Of a DNA stretch of 64,000 nt, positions 15,907-26,895 are shown one piece after another. Within the stretch, counting starts at the first letter, position 1; each line of letters begins with the position of its first letter. The position numbers and the translations under genes were made by a program. Below the pieces are notes generated by a model that was not told the origin of the DNA, did not search any database, and was given only the letters and a program-made list of their open reading frames with translations. This stretch comes from Terriglobales bacterium (GTDB taxonomy: Bacteria; Acidobacteriota; Terriglobia; Terriglobales; Acidobacteriaceae): NCBI GenBank assembly GCA_035573675.1, contig DATMAB010000021.1:30950-94949 (forward strand), in the 5' to 3' direction.

Positions 15907-18711
15907 TTGGCAGGAACGGCCCTGCGATGGGCCGTAGCGGTGCTGCTGCTGACCGGCATGACCCTGGCCCAGGGCCCGGTCATTGAAGAGATCCTGATTC
16001 ACGGCAACCGGCGTATCCCGGCCGAGACCATCCGCGCCCGTATCTTCTCCCGCGCCGGCGATGTCTACGACGAAGGTGCCCTGCAGCGCGACTTCCGCTC
16101 CCTCTGGAACACGGGCTTCTTTGCCGACCTGCGCATTGAGCGCGAGGAAAGCCCCCGAGGCTACCGCATTCACGTCTACGTCCAGGAGAAGCCCAACATC
16201 CGCGAGATCAACTACGTCGGACTTTCCTCGGTGCAGCAGAGCGACGTGCTGGAGCGCTTCCGCAAGAACAAGGTCGGGCTCACGCTGGAAAGCCAGTACG
16301 ACCCCACCAAGGTGAAAAAGGCGGAGGTCACGCTGAAGGAACTTCTGGCGGAGCATGGCCGCCAGTTCGCCACCGTCCGCACCGAGGTGCGCCCCATCCC
16401 GCCCAATTCGGTCGGCGTCAGCTTCATCCTCAAGGAGGGACCCAAGGTCAAGGTCGGCAAGATCCGCTTCGAAGGCAACAAGAACGTCAGCAGCCGCGTG
16501 CTGCAGCGCGCCATGGTCAACCTCAAGCCCATCGGCATCCCGCGCTCTATCTTCCTGGAAAACCTCTTTTCCAAGACCTTCGACGCCTCCAAGCTGGCCG
16601 AGGACGCCGAACGCGTCCGTTACGCCTACCAGCAGCGCGGCTACTTCAAGGCCATCGTCTCCGATCCCAGGACCGAGACCCGCGATTCCGGCGGCTTCCG
16701 CATTCCCCTGTTCATGAAAGGGGGCGGCAAGGCCGTGGACATCACCATCCCCATTGAAGAGGGCCAGCGCTACCACCTGGCCGGCATCACCTTCAAGAAC
16801 AACAAGGCGATTCAGGACACGCGCGTTCTGCGGGCCGCGTTCGCCATGAAGGACGGCGACATCTTCAACGCCGAGCTGGTCCGCAAGGGCCTGGACGCCC
16901 TGCGCGAGCTCCACGGCGAGCTCGGCTACGTCAATTTCACCGCCGTGCCCGACACCAAGTTCGACGACGAAAAGCGCCTCATCACCCTGGAAATCGACAT
17001 CGACGAGGGCAAGCCCTTCTACGTGCGCCGCATCGAGTTCCAGGGCAACACCACCACCCGCGACAAAGTCATCCGCCGCGAACTGGCCCTGGAGGAAGGC
17101 AACGTCTACAACAGCCGCCTGTGGAAGCTCAGCCTGCTGCGCCTGAATCAGCTCGGCTACTTCGAGCAGCTCGATCCCGAGCAGGACGCCTCCGTCCACC
17201 AGAACGTGCAGGAAGGCACCGTGGACATCACGCTGAAGGTCAAGGAGCGCGGCAAGAACTCCATCGGCCTGCAGGGCGGCGTCAGCGGCCTGGAAGGCGG
17301 CTTCATCGGGCTCAGCTACGAGACCAACAATTTCCTCGGCCTGGGCGAGACGCTGCGCGTCGAAGGCTCCACCGGCAACCGCGGCTACAACATCCTGTTC
17401 GGCTTCACCGAGCCCTACCTGTTCGACCGCCCGCTGCAGTTCGGCTTTACCGTGTTCGCCCGCGAGTTCCGCTTCAACCAGGCCGACCAGTTCACCCTGG
17501 CCACCGGCCAGGAGATCCCGGAAAGCGCCCAGCAGTTCCTGCTGAACTACAACCAGAACACCAAAGGGTTCACCGTCTCCGGCAGCTACCCGCTGCGCCG
17601 CTCTTTCAAGCGCCTCGGCCTGACCTACGCCTTCGACACCTCCTCCGTTTCGGTGTTCAGCGATGCCTCGCGCAACCTGTTTGAGCAGATCGCCTTCCGC
17701 GGGCTTTCCGGTCCCCAGGCGCTGGAGGGCATCGTCACCAGCAAGGTCATCCCCAGCTTCTCCGTCAACCGCATCGACAACCCCTACCGTCCCTCGCGCG
17801 GCTACAGCCTGTTTCTGGGAGGACAAGTGGCGGGGCTGGGCGGCAACGTCAAGCTCATTCGCCCGATCGCCGAATACAAGTACTTCCGTCCCCACAAGCG
17901 GAACGTGATCGGGATGCGGCTGCAGGGCTCGTTTCTTACCGGGTACGGCGGGCAGGTGGCCCCACCCTACGAGCGCTTCTATGTCGGCGGCGACACCGAC
18001 CTGCGCGGCTTCGACATCCGCTCCGTCACGCCCATCGGCTTCCTGGTCGGCCGTGAGAACATCCCTTTACTGAACCCCGACCGCACGCCGGTTCCGTTGG
18101 ACCCGACCAACCCGCGCCGCGGCAACTACATCGTTCCCATTCCCATTCACCGCATCGTGTTCACCGGCGGTGACACGACTTTTGTCAGCAACGTCGAGTA
18201 CCGCATCCCCATCGTCGGCCCGGTGACCGTGGCGCTGTTCAACGACTTCGGAATGAACTTCGTCGCGCGCCCCTCCCAGCTGCAGATCAATCCCTCTACC
18301 GTTACCGATCTCAACACCAACCCCTTCGGCTGCCCCTCACTCACGGGCAGCTTCCAGTGCGCCGGCGGCTCCACGCTGGCGTTCGACTCCCACGTGGATA
18401 TCGTCGACGGAACCAATTTCACCCCCCGCATGTCCACCGGGGTGGAATTCCAGGTGGTCCTGCCGGTCGTGAATGCCCCGATGCGCATCTACTACGCCTA
18501 CAATCCGCTTCGCCTGACCGCCTCGACGGTGTCACCCGACTCATGCACTACCAGCTCCGGCGCTTCCATCAACTGCATCAGCCGCGACATGTTCCCGCCC
18601 GGCGGCGCGGGCGACTTCACCTACCAGGAAACCCTGCGCCTCTTTGCCCCGGGATTCCGGTTCGCCGAGCCCAAGACTACCTTCCGCTTCACCGTCAGCA
18701 CGACCTTCTGA
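15907..18711 (+). CDS. bamA: Outer membrane protein assembly factor BamA
   Basis: The 934-aa protein has a signal peptide (1-22, ...LAQ). Five POTRA domains follow (about 23-420; recurrent 'I..I.I.GN..' and '.V...L....GY' units) and an Omp85 beta-barrel to the C-terminal Phe (FRFTVSTTF), the aromatic BAM signal. The region ERFYVGGDTDLRGFDIRSVTP (split here: VGGDTDLRGF) contains the conserved lid-lock (L)RGF motif. BamA folds beta-barrel proteins into the outer membrane. The barrel is longer than in E. coli (about 810 aa total there) because of inserted loops with Cys pairs. TTG 15907 is chosen for the signal peptide; an in-frame stop lies at 15847. Confidence 0.95.
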   Translation: MAGTALRWAVAVLLLTGMTLAQGPVIEEILIHGNRRIPAETIRARIFSRAGDVYDEGALQRDFRSLWNTGFFADLRIEREESPRGYRIHVYVQEKPNIREINYVGLSSVQQSDVLERFRKNKVGLTLESQYDPTKVKKAEVTLKELLAEHGRQFATVRTEVRPIPPNSVGVSFILKEGPKVKVGKIRFEGNKNVSSRVLQRAMVNLKPIGIPRSIFLENLFSKTFDASKLAEDAERVRYAYQQRGYFKAIVSDPRTETRDSGGFRIPLFMKGGGKAVDITIPIEEGQRYHLAGITFKNNKAIQDTRVLRAAFAMKDGDIFNAELVRKGLDALRELHGELGYVNFTAVPDTKFDDEKRLITLEIDIDEGKPFYVRRIEFQGNTTTRDKVIRRELALEEGNVYNSRLWKLSLLRLNQLGYFEQLDPEQDASVHQNVQEGTVDITLKVKERGKNSIGLQGGVSGLEGGFIGLSYETNNFLGLGETLRVEGSTGNRGYNILFGFTEPYLFDRPLQFGFTVFAREFRFNQADQFTLATGQEIPESAQQFLLNYNQNTKGFTVSGSYPLRRSFKRLGLTYAFDTSSVSVFSDASRNLFEQIAFRGLSGPQALEGIVTSKVIPSFSVNRIDNPYRPSRGYSLFLGGQVAGLGGNVKLIRPIAEYKYFRPHKRNVIGMRLQGSFLTGYGGQVAPPYERFYVGGDTDLRGFDIRSVTPIGFLVGRENIPLLNPDRTPVPLDPTNPRRGNYIVPIPIHRIVFTGGDTTFVSNVEYRIPIVGPVTVALFNDFGMNFVARPSQLQINPSTVTDLNTNPFGCPSLTGSFQCAGGSTLAFDSHVDIVDGTNFTPRMSTGVEFQVVLPVVNAPMRIYYAYNPLRLTASTVSPDSCTTSSGASINCISRDMFPPGGAGDFTYQETLRLFAPGFRFAEPKTTFRFTVSTTF

Positions 18712-18768
18712 GCGGTTCCGCCTGTACCCTGCGTGTGCGGCCGCGCTGCAGGCGGCGGAACCCGGCGT

Positions 18769-18796
18769 TTGACGCCAGCCAAACCAGCCCCTATAA
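18769..18796 (+). promoter_or_regulatory. ompH promoter
   Basis: TTGACG (18769-18774), 16-nt spacer, TATAAT (18791-18796). It gives ompH its own promoter downstream of bamA, with a leader of about 128 nt. Confidence 0.65.
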
Positions 18797-18930
18797 TGGC
18801 TTGCATCCTCACCAGCGGACTGTTCACGCCTGGCCGCGGGAAGTAGGGAATGAAGGCTGGACCCGAGTCCAGCGCCGCCTGCAACGTTCTTGAGGAATCG
18901 CGCCATCTTCCGAGGAGTCCAAGCGAACCG

Positions 18931-19707
18931 ATGACACGTCAGTCTGTAACACTTGTCCTGGTGGTTGCCCTGTTGTCCATTTCCGCGCTGGCCCAGACCG
19001 GGGCCACGCAGAACCGTCCGGCCGGCGCCGCGAATCCGCAAGCAACCACGCCCGCGCGGCCGGCTCCCGCCCCGGGAACCCAGGCCACTCCAGCGCCCGC
19101 CACGCCCACGTCGGCTGCGCCCGCCGCCGCCAAGGTCGGCGTCATTAACTTCAACGCCGCCATCGCCCTCTGCAACGAGGGACAACGCGACTTCGGCGCA
19201 CTGCAGAAAAAATTCGAGCCCAAGCAGGCCGAGCTGCAGAACCTCAGCAAGGAACTCGAGGACCTGAAGAAGCAGCTCACCACCCAGAGCGACAAGATGA
19301 ACGACGAGGCGCGCGCCAATCTCAGCCGCACCGTCGAGCAGAAGCAGAAGACCCTGCAGCGCTCCCTGGAGGACGCCCGCACCGAGTTCCAGACCCAGCA
19401 GAATGAGATCGCCGAGCGCATCTACCGCAAGCTGGGCGAGGTGCTGGTGACCTACGCCCGCAACAACAACTTCTCGCTGGTCCTGAAGTACGACGAGAGC
19501 GATGCCCAGAATCCCCTGCTCTGGTGGCAGCCCACGGTGGATATCACCCAGGACGTCATCGCCGCCTACAACGCCGTTTCCGGCGTCCCCGCTCCGCCGC
19601 CGGCGGCTCCGTCTGCGGCGCGGCCCGCTGGCGGAACCGGCACCACGGCGGCCGCCCCGCAGCAGCCGCGCACCGGCACCGGCGCCACGACCCGCAATCC
19701 ACAGTAA
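18931..19707 (+). CDS. OmpH/Skp-family periplasmic chaperone
   Basis: The 258-aa protein has a signal peptide (1-20, ...ALAQ), then an Ala/Pro-rich linker (about 22-65). The OmpH domain (about 66-215) begins AAKVGVINFNAAIALCNEGQRDF, continues with a long heptad coiled coil rich in Glu/Lys/Gln (the two Skp tentacles), and ends with FSLVLKYDES and VDITQDVIAAYN. A second Pro/Ala/Thr-rich tail follows. Skp-type chaperones hold unfolded outer-membrane proteins and are encoded beside bamA. The ATG at 18931 is chosen by the signal peptide. The low-complexity flanks are longer than in proteobacterial Skp. Confidence 0.9.
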   Translation: MTRQSVTLVLVVALLSISALAQTGATQNRPAGAANPQATTPARPAPAPGTQATPAPATPTSAAPAAAKVGVINFNAAIALCNEGQRDFGALQKKFEPKQAELQNLSKELEDLKKQLTTQSDKMNDEARANLSRTVEQKQKTLQRSLEDARTEFQTQQNEIAERIYRKLGEVLVTYARNNNFSLVLKYDESDAQNPLLWWQPTVDITQDVIAAYNAVSGVPAPPPAAPSAARPAGGTGTTAAAPQQPRTGTGATTRNPQ

Positions 19708-19716
19708 AGGGGTTCA

Positions 19717-19745
19717 GGGCCGCCTGCGAGCGGCCCTTTCGTTTG
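19717..19745 (+). terminator. Rho-independent terminator after ompH
   Basis: GGGCCGC, loop CTGCGA, GCGGCCC, followed by TTTCGTTT. It closes the bamA-ompH unit 10 bp after the ompH stop. Confidence 0.85.
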
Positions 19746-19831
19746 CGCGCTTCTCCGTTCGTCCCAGGTTTTGCCGCCTCCTCGCACCGCCGCTGGCTCC
19801 GCCTGGTGTCCAAGCTGGCAGGAGGCGCGCC

Positions 19832-20563
19832 ATGTTTGAAAGCAGCCTGCTCGAATCCTCGGGACGCCTGCGTTCCCGCCCCGGCTGGACCACGGCGGCA
19901 TCGGTCGCCTTGCAGTCGCTGGCGCTCGGGCTTTTCGTCCTGATTCCCCTGTTGCACACCGAGGCTCTGCCCGCACTGCGCACCGTCGTTGCCCCGGTAC
20001 CAGTGCCACTCGGAACGCCGAGCCGCATCCCTCCGGGTCCCAAGTCAGGCCGGACCTCACGAGCTTTCCTATCGCCGGATTCTCTCGTAGCCCCTCCACC
20101 CATACCGCCCACGATTGCCGAAGACATCATGGACGACCCGCCGGGACCGCCTCACGCCGGAACCCAGCCCGGCGGAGGATGCTTGCTGTGTTCGCCGGAT
20201 GGAGTTCCCCGATCGGTCGGCGACTTTATGCGCACCACTCCCCCGCCCGTGCCGCCTCCGCCGCCGCAGCGCATGGTCGTCTCCGCAGGCGTGACTGCCG
20301 GACAGCTCATTCATCGTGTGCAACCTGTTTATCCGAAGATCGCCCTGCTCGCCGGCATCGAAGGAACGGTCGTCTTGCACGCCATTATCAGCAAGACCGG
20401 CACCATCGAAAGCCTGCGCGTCGTGAGCGGCCACCCGATGCTGCAGCAGGCGGCGGTGGACGCCGTCCAGCAGTGGCGTTACCGGCCGTTCTTCCTGGGT
20501 AGCGTCCCGGTGGAGGTGGAAACACAAATCACGGTCAACTTCATCCTGGCCCGGAATCGCTAG
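19832..20563 (+). CDS. TonB family (energy transducer-like) protein
   Basis: The 243-aa protein has an N-terminal cytoplasmic start, one TM (about 24-46), a long Pro-rich periplasmic spacer including the run PPPVPPPPPQRM, and a TonB C-terminal domain (about 155-243). The domain shows the signature QPVYPKIALLAGIEGTVVLHAII, then VVSGHPMLQQAAVDAVQQWRY, which is the Y-P/G.V.L/A..A...W.Y pattern. TonB couples the inner-membrane proton motive force to outer-membrane receptors, but no exbB/exbD is present here, and many proteins of this type in this phylum have unknown roles. GGAGG at 19821-19825 lies 6 nt before the ATG. Confidence 0.85.
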   Translation: MFESSLLESSGRLRSRPGWTTAASVALQSLALGLFVLIPLLHTEALPALRTVVAPVPVPLGTPSRIPPGPKSGRTSRAFLSPDSLVAPPPIPPTIAEDIMDDPPGPPHAGTQPGGGCLLCSPDGVPRSVGDFMRTTPPPVPPPPPQRMVVSAGVTAGQLIHRVQPVYPKIALLAGIEGTVVLHAIISKTGTIESLRVVSGHPMLQQAAVDAVQQWRYRPFFLGSVPVEVETQITVNFILARNR

Positions 20564-20773
20564 CGACAGCACCAGGCTTTGTGCAAAACGATTCGTGCTG
20601 AAGGCGGCGTCAGTCTAAGGGGATGGACCGGCCAGGAACGCCTGACTCCTTAACTAACTGCTTCTTGCATAATAACTTAGCGACGCCATAGGGGCGACGT
20701 GACGGGTTGGAGCCAGCGTTGACTCGCGCCCCAGAAGCCGGACTCGAGCGAAATCCACAAAATTTTCCACAGG

Positions 20774-22582
20774 CTACTTTTCGCCTTCCCCCACCCGCAG
20801 CACGGCCAGAAACGCCTCCTGCGGAATGTCCACCCGCCCGATGCGCTTCATCCGTTTCTTGCCTTCTTTCTGCTTCTCCAGCAGCTTGCGTTTGCGGGTG
20901 ATGTCGCCGCCGTAGCACTTGGCGAGAACGTTCTTGCGGATGGCGGGAACGGTTTCGCGGGCTATTACCTTGCCTCCCACCGCCGCCTGGATGGCGACCT
21001 CGAACATCTGCCGCGGGATCAGCTCGCGCATCTTGGAAGCCAGGGCCCGTCCGCGCTCGTAAGCGAAGTCCCGATGAACGATCAGGGAAAGCGCATCCAC
21101 CGGCTCGCCCGCCACCAGAATGTCCAGTTTCACCATGGGCGACTCCCAGGTTCCGGAAAGGTGGTAATCGAGCGAGGCGTAGCCCCGCGACACCGACTTC
21201 AGCCGGTCGTAAAAGTCCAGCACGATCTCATTCAGCGGCAGCTCGTAGTTCAGCATCACGCGCGACGCGCTCACGTACTCGAACGCCTTCTGCCGCCCGC
21301 GTTTCTCCTCCACCAGCTTCAGGATGCCGCCCACGTACTCTTCCGACGTCAGGATGGTGGCCAGGATCACCGGCTCTTCGATCTTCTTGATCTCGCTCTG
21401 CGGCGGCCACTTCGCCGGATTGTCCACCTCCACCACCTGGCCGTCGGTCCGGGTGATCTTGTAGCGGACGCTGGGCGCGGTGGTGATCAAATCGAGACTG
21501 AACTCCCGCTCCAGCCGCTCCTGGATGATCTCCATGTGCAACAACCCCAGGAAGCCGCAGCGGAAGCCGAAGCCCAGCGCCGCCGAGCTCTCCGGCTCGA
21601 AGAAGAACGAAGAATCGTTCAGCCGCAGCTTCTCCAGCGCGTCGCGCAACTGCGTGTGCTCATGGGCGTCCACCGTGTACATCCCGGCGAACACCATGGG
21701 CTTGATCTCTTCGAAGCCGGGCAGCGGCTCGATCGCCGGCCGCGCCTCGTCGGTGATGGTGTCGCCGATCTTGCTGTCGGCCACGTTCTTGATGTTGGCG
21801 AACAAGAAGCCCACTTCGCCCGCCGTGAGCTGTTCCACTTCCACCGGTTTCGGCGTCAGCACGCCCAGCGTCTCCACCTCGAACACCTTGCCGTTCGACC
21901 ACAGGCGGATCTTCTGCCCGCGCCGCAGCGTGCCGTGTACCACGCGCGCCAGCACGCACACCCCGCGGTACGGATCGAACCAGGAATCGAACACCAGCGC
22001 CTGCAGCGGCGTCGCCGGCGAGCCCTTGGGCGGAGGCACCCGCTTCACAATCGCCTCCAGCACTTCCGGCACGCCCTGCCCGGTCTTGGCGCTCACCAGC
22101 AGCGCATCGGCCGTGTCCAATCCCACCGCCTGCTCGATCTGCTGCTTGCACCGCGCGATGTCGGCGCTGGCCAGGTCGATCTTGTTGATCACCGGAATGA
22201 TCTCCAGGCCGTGATTGATGGCCAGGTAGGAGTTGGCCAGCGTCTGGGCCTCCACGCCCTGCGACGCGTCCACCACCAGCAGGGCGCCCTCACACGACGC
22301 CAGCGAGCGCGAAACTTCGTAGGAGAAGTCCACGTGGCCGGGCGTATCGATCAGATTGAGCTGGTAGGTCTGCCCATCCTGCGCCGTGTACATCATGCGT
22401 ACGGCATGCGCCTTGATGGTGATGCCGCGCTCCCGCTCCAGGTCCATCGCGTCCAGCACCTGCTCCTGCATCTCCCGTGCGGAAAGCGCCCCGGTCAGTT
22501 CCAGCAGCCGGTCGGCCAGCGTGCTCTTGCCGTGGTCGATGTGGGCGATGATGGCAAAGTTGCGGATGTAATGGCGGTCCAT
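20774..22582 (-). CDS. lepA: Elongation factor 4 (LepA)
   Basis: The 602-aa translational GTPase is of typical length. The G domain starts [23 protein letters not shown] (P-loop AHIDHGKST), switch I is [24 protein letters not shown] is G3, and NKIDL is G4. EF-G-like domains III and V and the unique LepA C-terminal domain follow ([22 protein letters not shown]). LepA acts on stalled or back-translocated ribosomes. Start ATG 22582 is chosen since the family begins at the G domain; a TACAAT -10 (22608-22603) lies 20 nt upstream. Confidence 0.98.
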   Translation of the reverse strand: MDRHYIRNFAIIAHIDHGKSTLADRLLELTGALSAREMQEQVLDAMDLERERGITIKAHAVRMMYTAQDGQTYQLNLIDTPGHVDFSYEVSRSLASCEGALLVVDASQGVEAQTLANSYLAINHGLEIIPVINKIDLASADIARCKQQIEQAVGLDTADALLVSAKTGQGVPEVLEAIVKRVPPPKGSPATPLQALVFDSWFDPYRGVCVLARVVHGTLRRGQKIRLWSNGKVFEVETLGVLTPKPVEVEQLTAGEVGFLFANIKNVADSKIGDTITDEARPAIEPLPGFEEIKPMVFAGMYTVDAHEHTQLRDALEKLRLNDSSFFFEPESSAALGFGFRCGFLGLLHMEIIQERLEREFSLDLITTAPSVRYKITRTDGQVVEVDNPAKWPPQSEIKKIEEPVILATILTSEEYVGGILKLVEEKRGRQKAFEYVSASRVMLNYELPLNEIVLDFYDRLKSVSRGYASLDYHLSGTWESPMVKLDILVAGEPVDALSLIVHRDFAYERGRALASKMRELIPRQMFEVAIQAAVGGKVIARETVPAIRKNVLAKCYGGDITRKRKLLEKQKEGKKRMKRIGRVDIPQEAFLAVLRVGEGEK

Positions 22583-22707
22583 CGCTGCAGGTGGGAGCTT
22601 CCATTGTAGCAGCCGGGGCTCGTGGCGCGGCCGCCCGGCCGCGCAATCAGCCGCAGCGGGAAAAAGGAAGTGAGAAAGAATCGCGGGGCCCTTCGGCCCC
22701 GCGAACA

Positions 22708-22737
22708 CTGACAACTAGCCACTGACCACTGGCAACT
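22708..22737 (-). repeat. Heptamer-iterated repeat, ACTGACA type
   Basis: Four to five 7-bp units (ACTGACA, ACTAGCC, ACTGACC, ACTGGCA, ACTG) lie between the lepA promoter and the TonB receptor stop. It is nearly identical to the block at 11426-11450. Confidence 0.6.
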
Positions 22738-22741
22738 GCAG

Positions 22742-25700
22742 TTAAAAGCTGTACCGCACCGCGAACTGCAGCGCCCGCGCCCCGCCCGACCCGAAAAACC
22801 GCCCGGCAGTTTGCAGGGGAGTGTTGAAACCGGACGAGGTGATGGCGTTGTTGAAGCCCGAGAAGTTCCGGTTGTTGAAACCCCGAATGTTTGTGCTGTT
22901 GAAGACGTTGAACACCTCCGTGATGAACTGGAAGTTGTGGCGCTCGGCGAAGGTCCACGTCTTCGTCACACGGAAATCGAGCGAGTTGAAGCCGTCTCCA
23001 AACTCTTCGTTGTCCGGGATGTTGACCGTTAACAATCCTCCCGCACGGCAGGGAAAGATGCGCGCTGAGGGAGCCGTAGTTGTTGGATCGAGGCAAGGCG
23101 TTAGCGCGTTCCATCTTGCAACGGCTGCTTTCAATTCCGCCCCCGTCCTGATATCCCTGCCCAGCGAGTTGCGCTGCAAAATGGGCAGGCGCGAGTTCAG
23201 CTCCGGTACGAACGGATCCATGGGCACACTCGAGCTGATGGTCAGGATCGGCGAAAAGCTGATCTGCCAGGGCATCTCGAAAATGCCGTAGAAGACGAAC
23301 CGATGACGCTCGTCCGTGGGCGAATAGCCTTTCTCGATCCGCGGGTTGTTTGTGCCGAAGTTCAGGTTGACCGCGTCTTCCGCGGCGTTGAAGGGGATCT
23401 GATCGTCGTTGGCGAAGTTGTAGCTCTTCGACAATGTGTAGTTGACGTTGAAGCCCCACTTCCACGCCCCGCTGCCCGTGGGTCGTTTCTGCAGGCTCGC
23501 CAGCAAACCGCTGTACCAGGACTTGGCCGCCGACGCGATCAGTTGGATCCTGTCCTGAATGCCCGTCGCCGGATCGGTGACCGCGCACGGATCGACTCCG
23601 CCGGAGGCCGGGCACGGACCGGGGAAGCCCGAACTGGGATCGACGATCAGCGGGATGGAGGGAATCAGGCTGGTCCCGGCCCGCAGGAAGCGCCCAGTCA
23701 ACAACCGCTGCCCGAAGTTATGGACTCCATCCGCAGAGATCACCCAGTTCCGGCCGATCTGATGCTGCACACCGAAGCTGAACTGGTGCACCAGCGGTTG
23801 CCGCACGTTATTGTCTACAAAGTTGAAACCGCCGAGCGGGATCGAACCCGGCGTTCCCACGAACGGGTTGTCCAGTGTCGGCGTGCCCGGGTCGAAGAGT
23901 GCGTTGGCCTGGAAACAGTCCCCACCGCCATTGCAGGTGGATCCACCCAAGGCGCCGATCTGCAGCACCCGACCGTCCACCAGCACTTCCAGGATGGGCA
24001 CCTCGATCACCACGCGGTCGTAGTAAATCCCGTAGCCGCCACGCACCACGGTGGTTCCCTTCTTGAAGGGATCCCAGGCAAACCCGAAGCGGGGGCCGAA
24101 GTTGTGGAACTTCGGAGCATTATGCGGGCCCAGCACGCTCCTCAACCATACACAGCCCGCGGTGGTGGTCAGAACCGTCGGGTCCGCGCACGGTTGGCTG
24201 AGCGGGCCTTCGCCCAGTACATCGTCATCGAAATCCCAGCGTAGGCCCAGATTCAATGTCAGGTTCGAGGCCACCTTCCAGTCATCCTGGAAGTACAAAC
24301 CGAAGTAGTTGTTGCGATAGTAGGGAGCCGTCGGCGGACGGTTGGGCGCCGTGCCTAGAACGGTCAGCAGGACCGGAATGTCCAGGTCGTTGATGACGCC
24401 GTCATTGTTGCGGTCTTGGCTGCCGAAGTCCTCGACCGTGAAGATACTGCCGCTGCCGAACAGGTCGAACACAACATCCGACCCCGCGTTCTGCCACTCT
24501 CCACCGAAGCGGATCGTGTGCTTGCCTGCCGTCCAGGAGAAATTGTCCTTGATCTGATAGCGATTCATCCGCGTCCGCTGCGGAATGCGGAAGTTGGCCC
24601 CGTCCTGCAGGCCGCCCGACAGGAAGCGGATCTCGTGCCCGGCGGCTATCCCCGCAGGGTCGGTGAGCGGCGTGTTTTCGTCGAAGGATGGAATCTCGTT
24701 GATGAACAGATCCACATGGAACATCAGATCATTGATCTTGTTGTTCCCAATCTGTCTCGTCCAGTCGGTCACGATGGAGTTGAAGCGGTTCAGCGAACTC
24801 TGGCGGTTGGCGGCCGACCCGACCCCCAACGACAGGCTGCCGTTGGCTACTTCCAGCGAGCGGTTGAAAGCGTACCGGATGAACAGGTTGTCGTCGTCCG
24901 TCAGCTTGAAGTCCGCCCTCGAGTTCAGCAGCACATCGTCCAGCGGCGCAGCTGCGGCCGTGCGGATGATGCACTCGGACGACTGGGTAACGCTGCAGGT
25001 GGCGTAATTGGCAAGGTCACGCTCCCCTACCGGCACGGCTGCATCCTGGTTCCGGTCCTCCACAGAGACGAACCAGAAGGCCTTGTCCCGCTTGATCGGG
25101 CCACCCAGCGATCCCCCGAACTGTTCACGATCGAAGGGCGGCTTCGGCTGATCTCTCAAAAGCGCATCCCTCCCCTGCAGCGCCTTGTGGCGGAAGAAGA
25201 AGAATCCCGAGCCGTGCCAGACGTTGGTTCCCGACTTCGTAATGATGTTGATGATGCTCGAGCCCGACCGGCCTACCTCGGCCGTGAATCGGTTAGTGGC
25301 GATCTGAAACTCCTGTACGCCGTCCTGCGGGAAGTTGGCCAGCGTGCCCCCCACTACCTCGTCGTTGTTATCCCCTCCGTCTACCGTGATATTGCCGCCG
25401 CGCCCGAACGCCCCCGCCGAAGAAACTTCCAGCGTGTTGGTCTTGGTGGGATCGTAGTTCGTCGCCGGCCGGTTCCCGGGCAGCAGATACGCCAACTCCA
25501 AAAAATTGCGCCCGTTGAGCGGGATGCTCTCCACGGTGTTGGACCCGATCAGACCCTGTACCTGCGACTGCGTGAGTTCCAAGCCCGCTTCCTGGCTGCT
25601 GACCGTGATGACTTCTCCGGCCTGCGCTACCTTCAGGGAAACGTTGAACGTCCGGGCGATACCCACGTCCAGGTGCAGGTCCTTGGTCTCCTGCGTGGCG

Positions 25701-25951
25701 AAGCCTTGGGCCTCGATCCGCATGCTGTAATCGCCAGGTGTCAGATTGGCGAAGGTGTAGTTGCCATCCGTCCCGGTGGTGAGCACCCGGGTGGTTCCTG
25801 TCCCGGTCTGCGTCAGGGTGACCTTGGCTCCGCTGACTACCGCGCCTTGCGGATCCGTCACCGTTCCGTTCAAGGTGGAAGTCGGCAACTGCGCCCAGCC
25901 CACCGCGCACACTGCCATCACTACCAGCATCCATTTCAGTGCGACACGCAT
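22742..25951 (-). CDS. Oar-like TonB-dependent outer-membrane receptor
   Basis: The 1069-aa protein has a signal peptide (1-20), a CarboxypepD_reg-like domain (about 23-105: STLNGTVTDPQGAVVSGAKVTL, then GNYTFANLTPGDYSMRIEAQGF), and a plug domain (about 115-235: ESIPLNGRNFLELAYLLPG and GGDNND). The large barrel ends LQFAVRYSF. This Oar/SusC-like architecture is hugely expanded in Acidobacteriota and usually imports oligosaccharides or peptides, or has adhesive roles. GGAG lies 5 nt upstream of the ATG. No SusD partner or polysaccharide locus is adjacent, so the substrate is unknown. It is much longer than proteobacterial siderophore receptors (about 700 aa). Confidence 0.92.
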   Translation of the reverse strand: MRVALKWMLVVMAVCAVGWAQLPTSTLNGTVTDPQGAVVSGAKVTLTQTGTGTTRVLTTGTDGNYTFANLTPGDYSMRIEAQGFATQETKDLHLDVGIARTFNVSLKVAQAGEVITVSSQEAGLELTQSQVQGLIGSNTVESIPLNGRNFLELAYLLPGNRPATNYDPTKTNTLEVSSAGAFGRGGNITVDGGDNNDEVVGGTLANFPQDGVQEFQIATNRFTAEVGRSGSSIINIITKSGTNVWHGSGFFFFRHKALQGRDALLRDQPKPPFDREQFGGSLGGPIKRDKAFWFVSVEDRNQDAAVPVGERDLANYATCSVTQSSECIIRTAAAAPLDDVLLNSRADFKLTDDDNLFIRYAFNRSLEVANGSLSLGVGSAANRQSSLNRFNSIVTDWTRQIGNNKINDLMFHVDLFINEIPSFDENTPLTDPAGIAAGHEIRFLSGGLQDGANFRIPQRTRMNRYQIKDNFSWTAGKHTIRFGGEWQNAGSDVVFDLFGSGSIFTVEDFGSQDRNNDGVINDLDIPVLLTVLGTAPNRPPTAPYYRNNYFGLYFQDDWKVASNLTLNLGLRWDFDDDVLGEGPLSQPCADPTVLTTTAGCVWLRSVLGPHNAPKFHNFGPRFGFAWDPFKKGTTVVRGGYGIYYDRVVIEVPILEVLVDGRVLQIGALGGSTCNGGGDCFQANALFDPGTPTLDNPFVGTPGSIPLGGFNFVDNNVRQPLVHQFSFGVQHQIGRNWVISADGVHNFGQRLLTGRFLRAGTSLIPSIPLIVDPSSGFPGPCPASGGVDPCAVTDPATGIQDRIQLIASAAKSWYSGLLASLQKRPTGSGAWKWGFNVNYTLSKSYNFANDDQIPFNAAEDAVNLNFGTNNPRIEKGYSPTDERHRFVFYGIFEMPWQISFSPILTISSSVPMDPFVPELNSRLPILQRNSLGRDIRTGAELKAAVARWNALTPCLDPTTTAPSARIFPCRAGGLLTVNIPDNEEFGDGFNSLDFRVTKTWTFAERHNFQFITEVFNVFNSTNIRGFNNRNFSGFNNAITSSGFNTPLQTAGRFFGSGGARALQFAVRYSF

Positions 25952-26207
25952 GAGAATCTCCTTTGGGTTGAGAATCTCCCTCTCCGTTCTCGTGGACTTC
26001 GAGTTTCGGCGGACCTTTGTGGGAAGTAGACGATACCCTCCAGCCCCCCCCCGGAGCAGGTCTGCACCCCCGTGCCCCTGCCAGATGCCGCTTGCCGGGA
26101 AACGTTACACCTGGACTGGGCCCCTAAGTCAACAAGCGTCGCATGGAGTGGCCGCCCTTAGTTGGCAGAAGGGCGCACAGCGCGCCAGACAGCGCTTAGG
26201 CCTTGGG

Positions 26208-26213
26208 TAGAAT
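26208..26213 (+). promoter_or_regulatory. maf -10 box, nearly leaderless
   Basis: TAGAAT ends 9 nt before the maf ATG at 26223; no Shine-Dalgarno is present in between. Confidence 0.4.
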
Positions 26214-26222
26214 CGTTTCTGC

Positions 26223-26783
<561 letters not shown>

Positions 26784-26895
26784 GCCTTTGGTTCGCGGTT
26801 CACAGTTCGCAGATCGCAAAATTGACCGGCCGTTGCAGAGGTGTTCGCGGAGTAAAACAAGAACAACAGAGGAGGAGTGCGTAAACTCGTCGTGC

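Noticed and set aside
15757..17895. 712-codon minus-strand frame
   Set aside because: Antisense to bamA with Gly/Ala/Val/Leu-biased composition typical of GC-rich shadow frames; bamA is certain.
21074..22609. 511-codon plus-strand frame
   Set aside because: Antisense to lepA; His/Arg/Gln-rich shadow translation without any family signature.
24416..26029. 537-codon plus-strand frame
   Set aside because: Antisense to the Oar-like receptor; Arg/Val-rich shadow translation.
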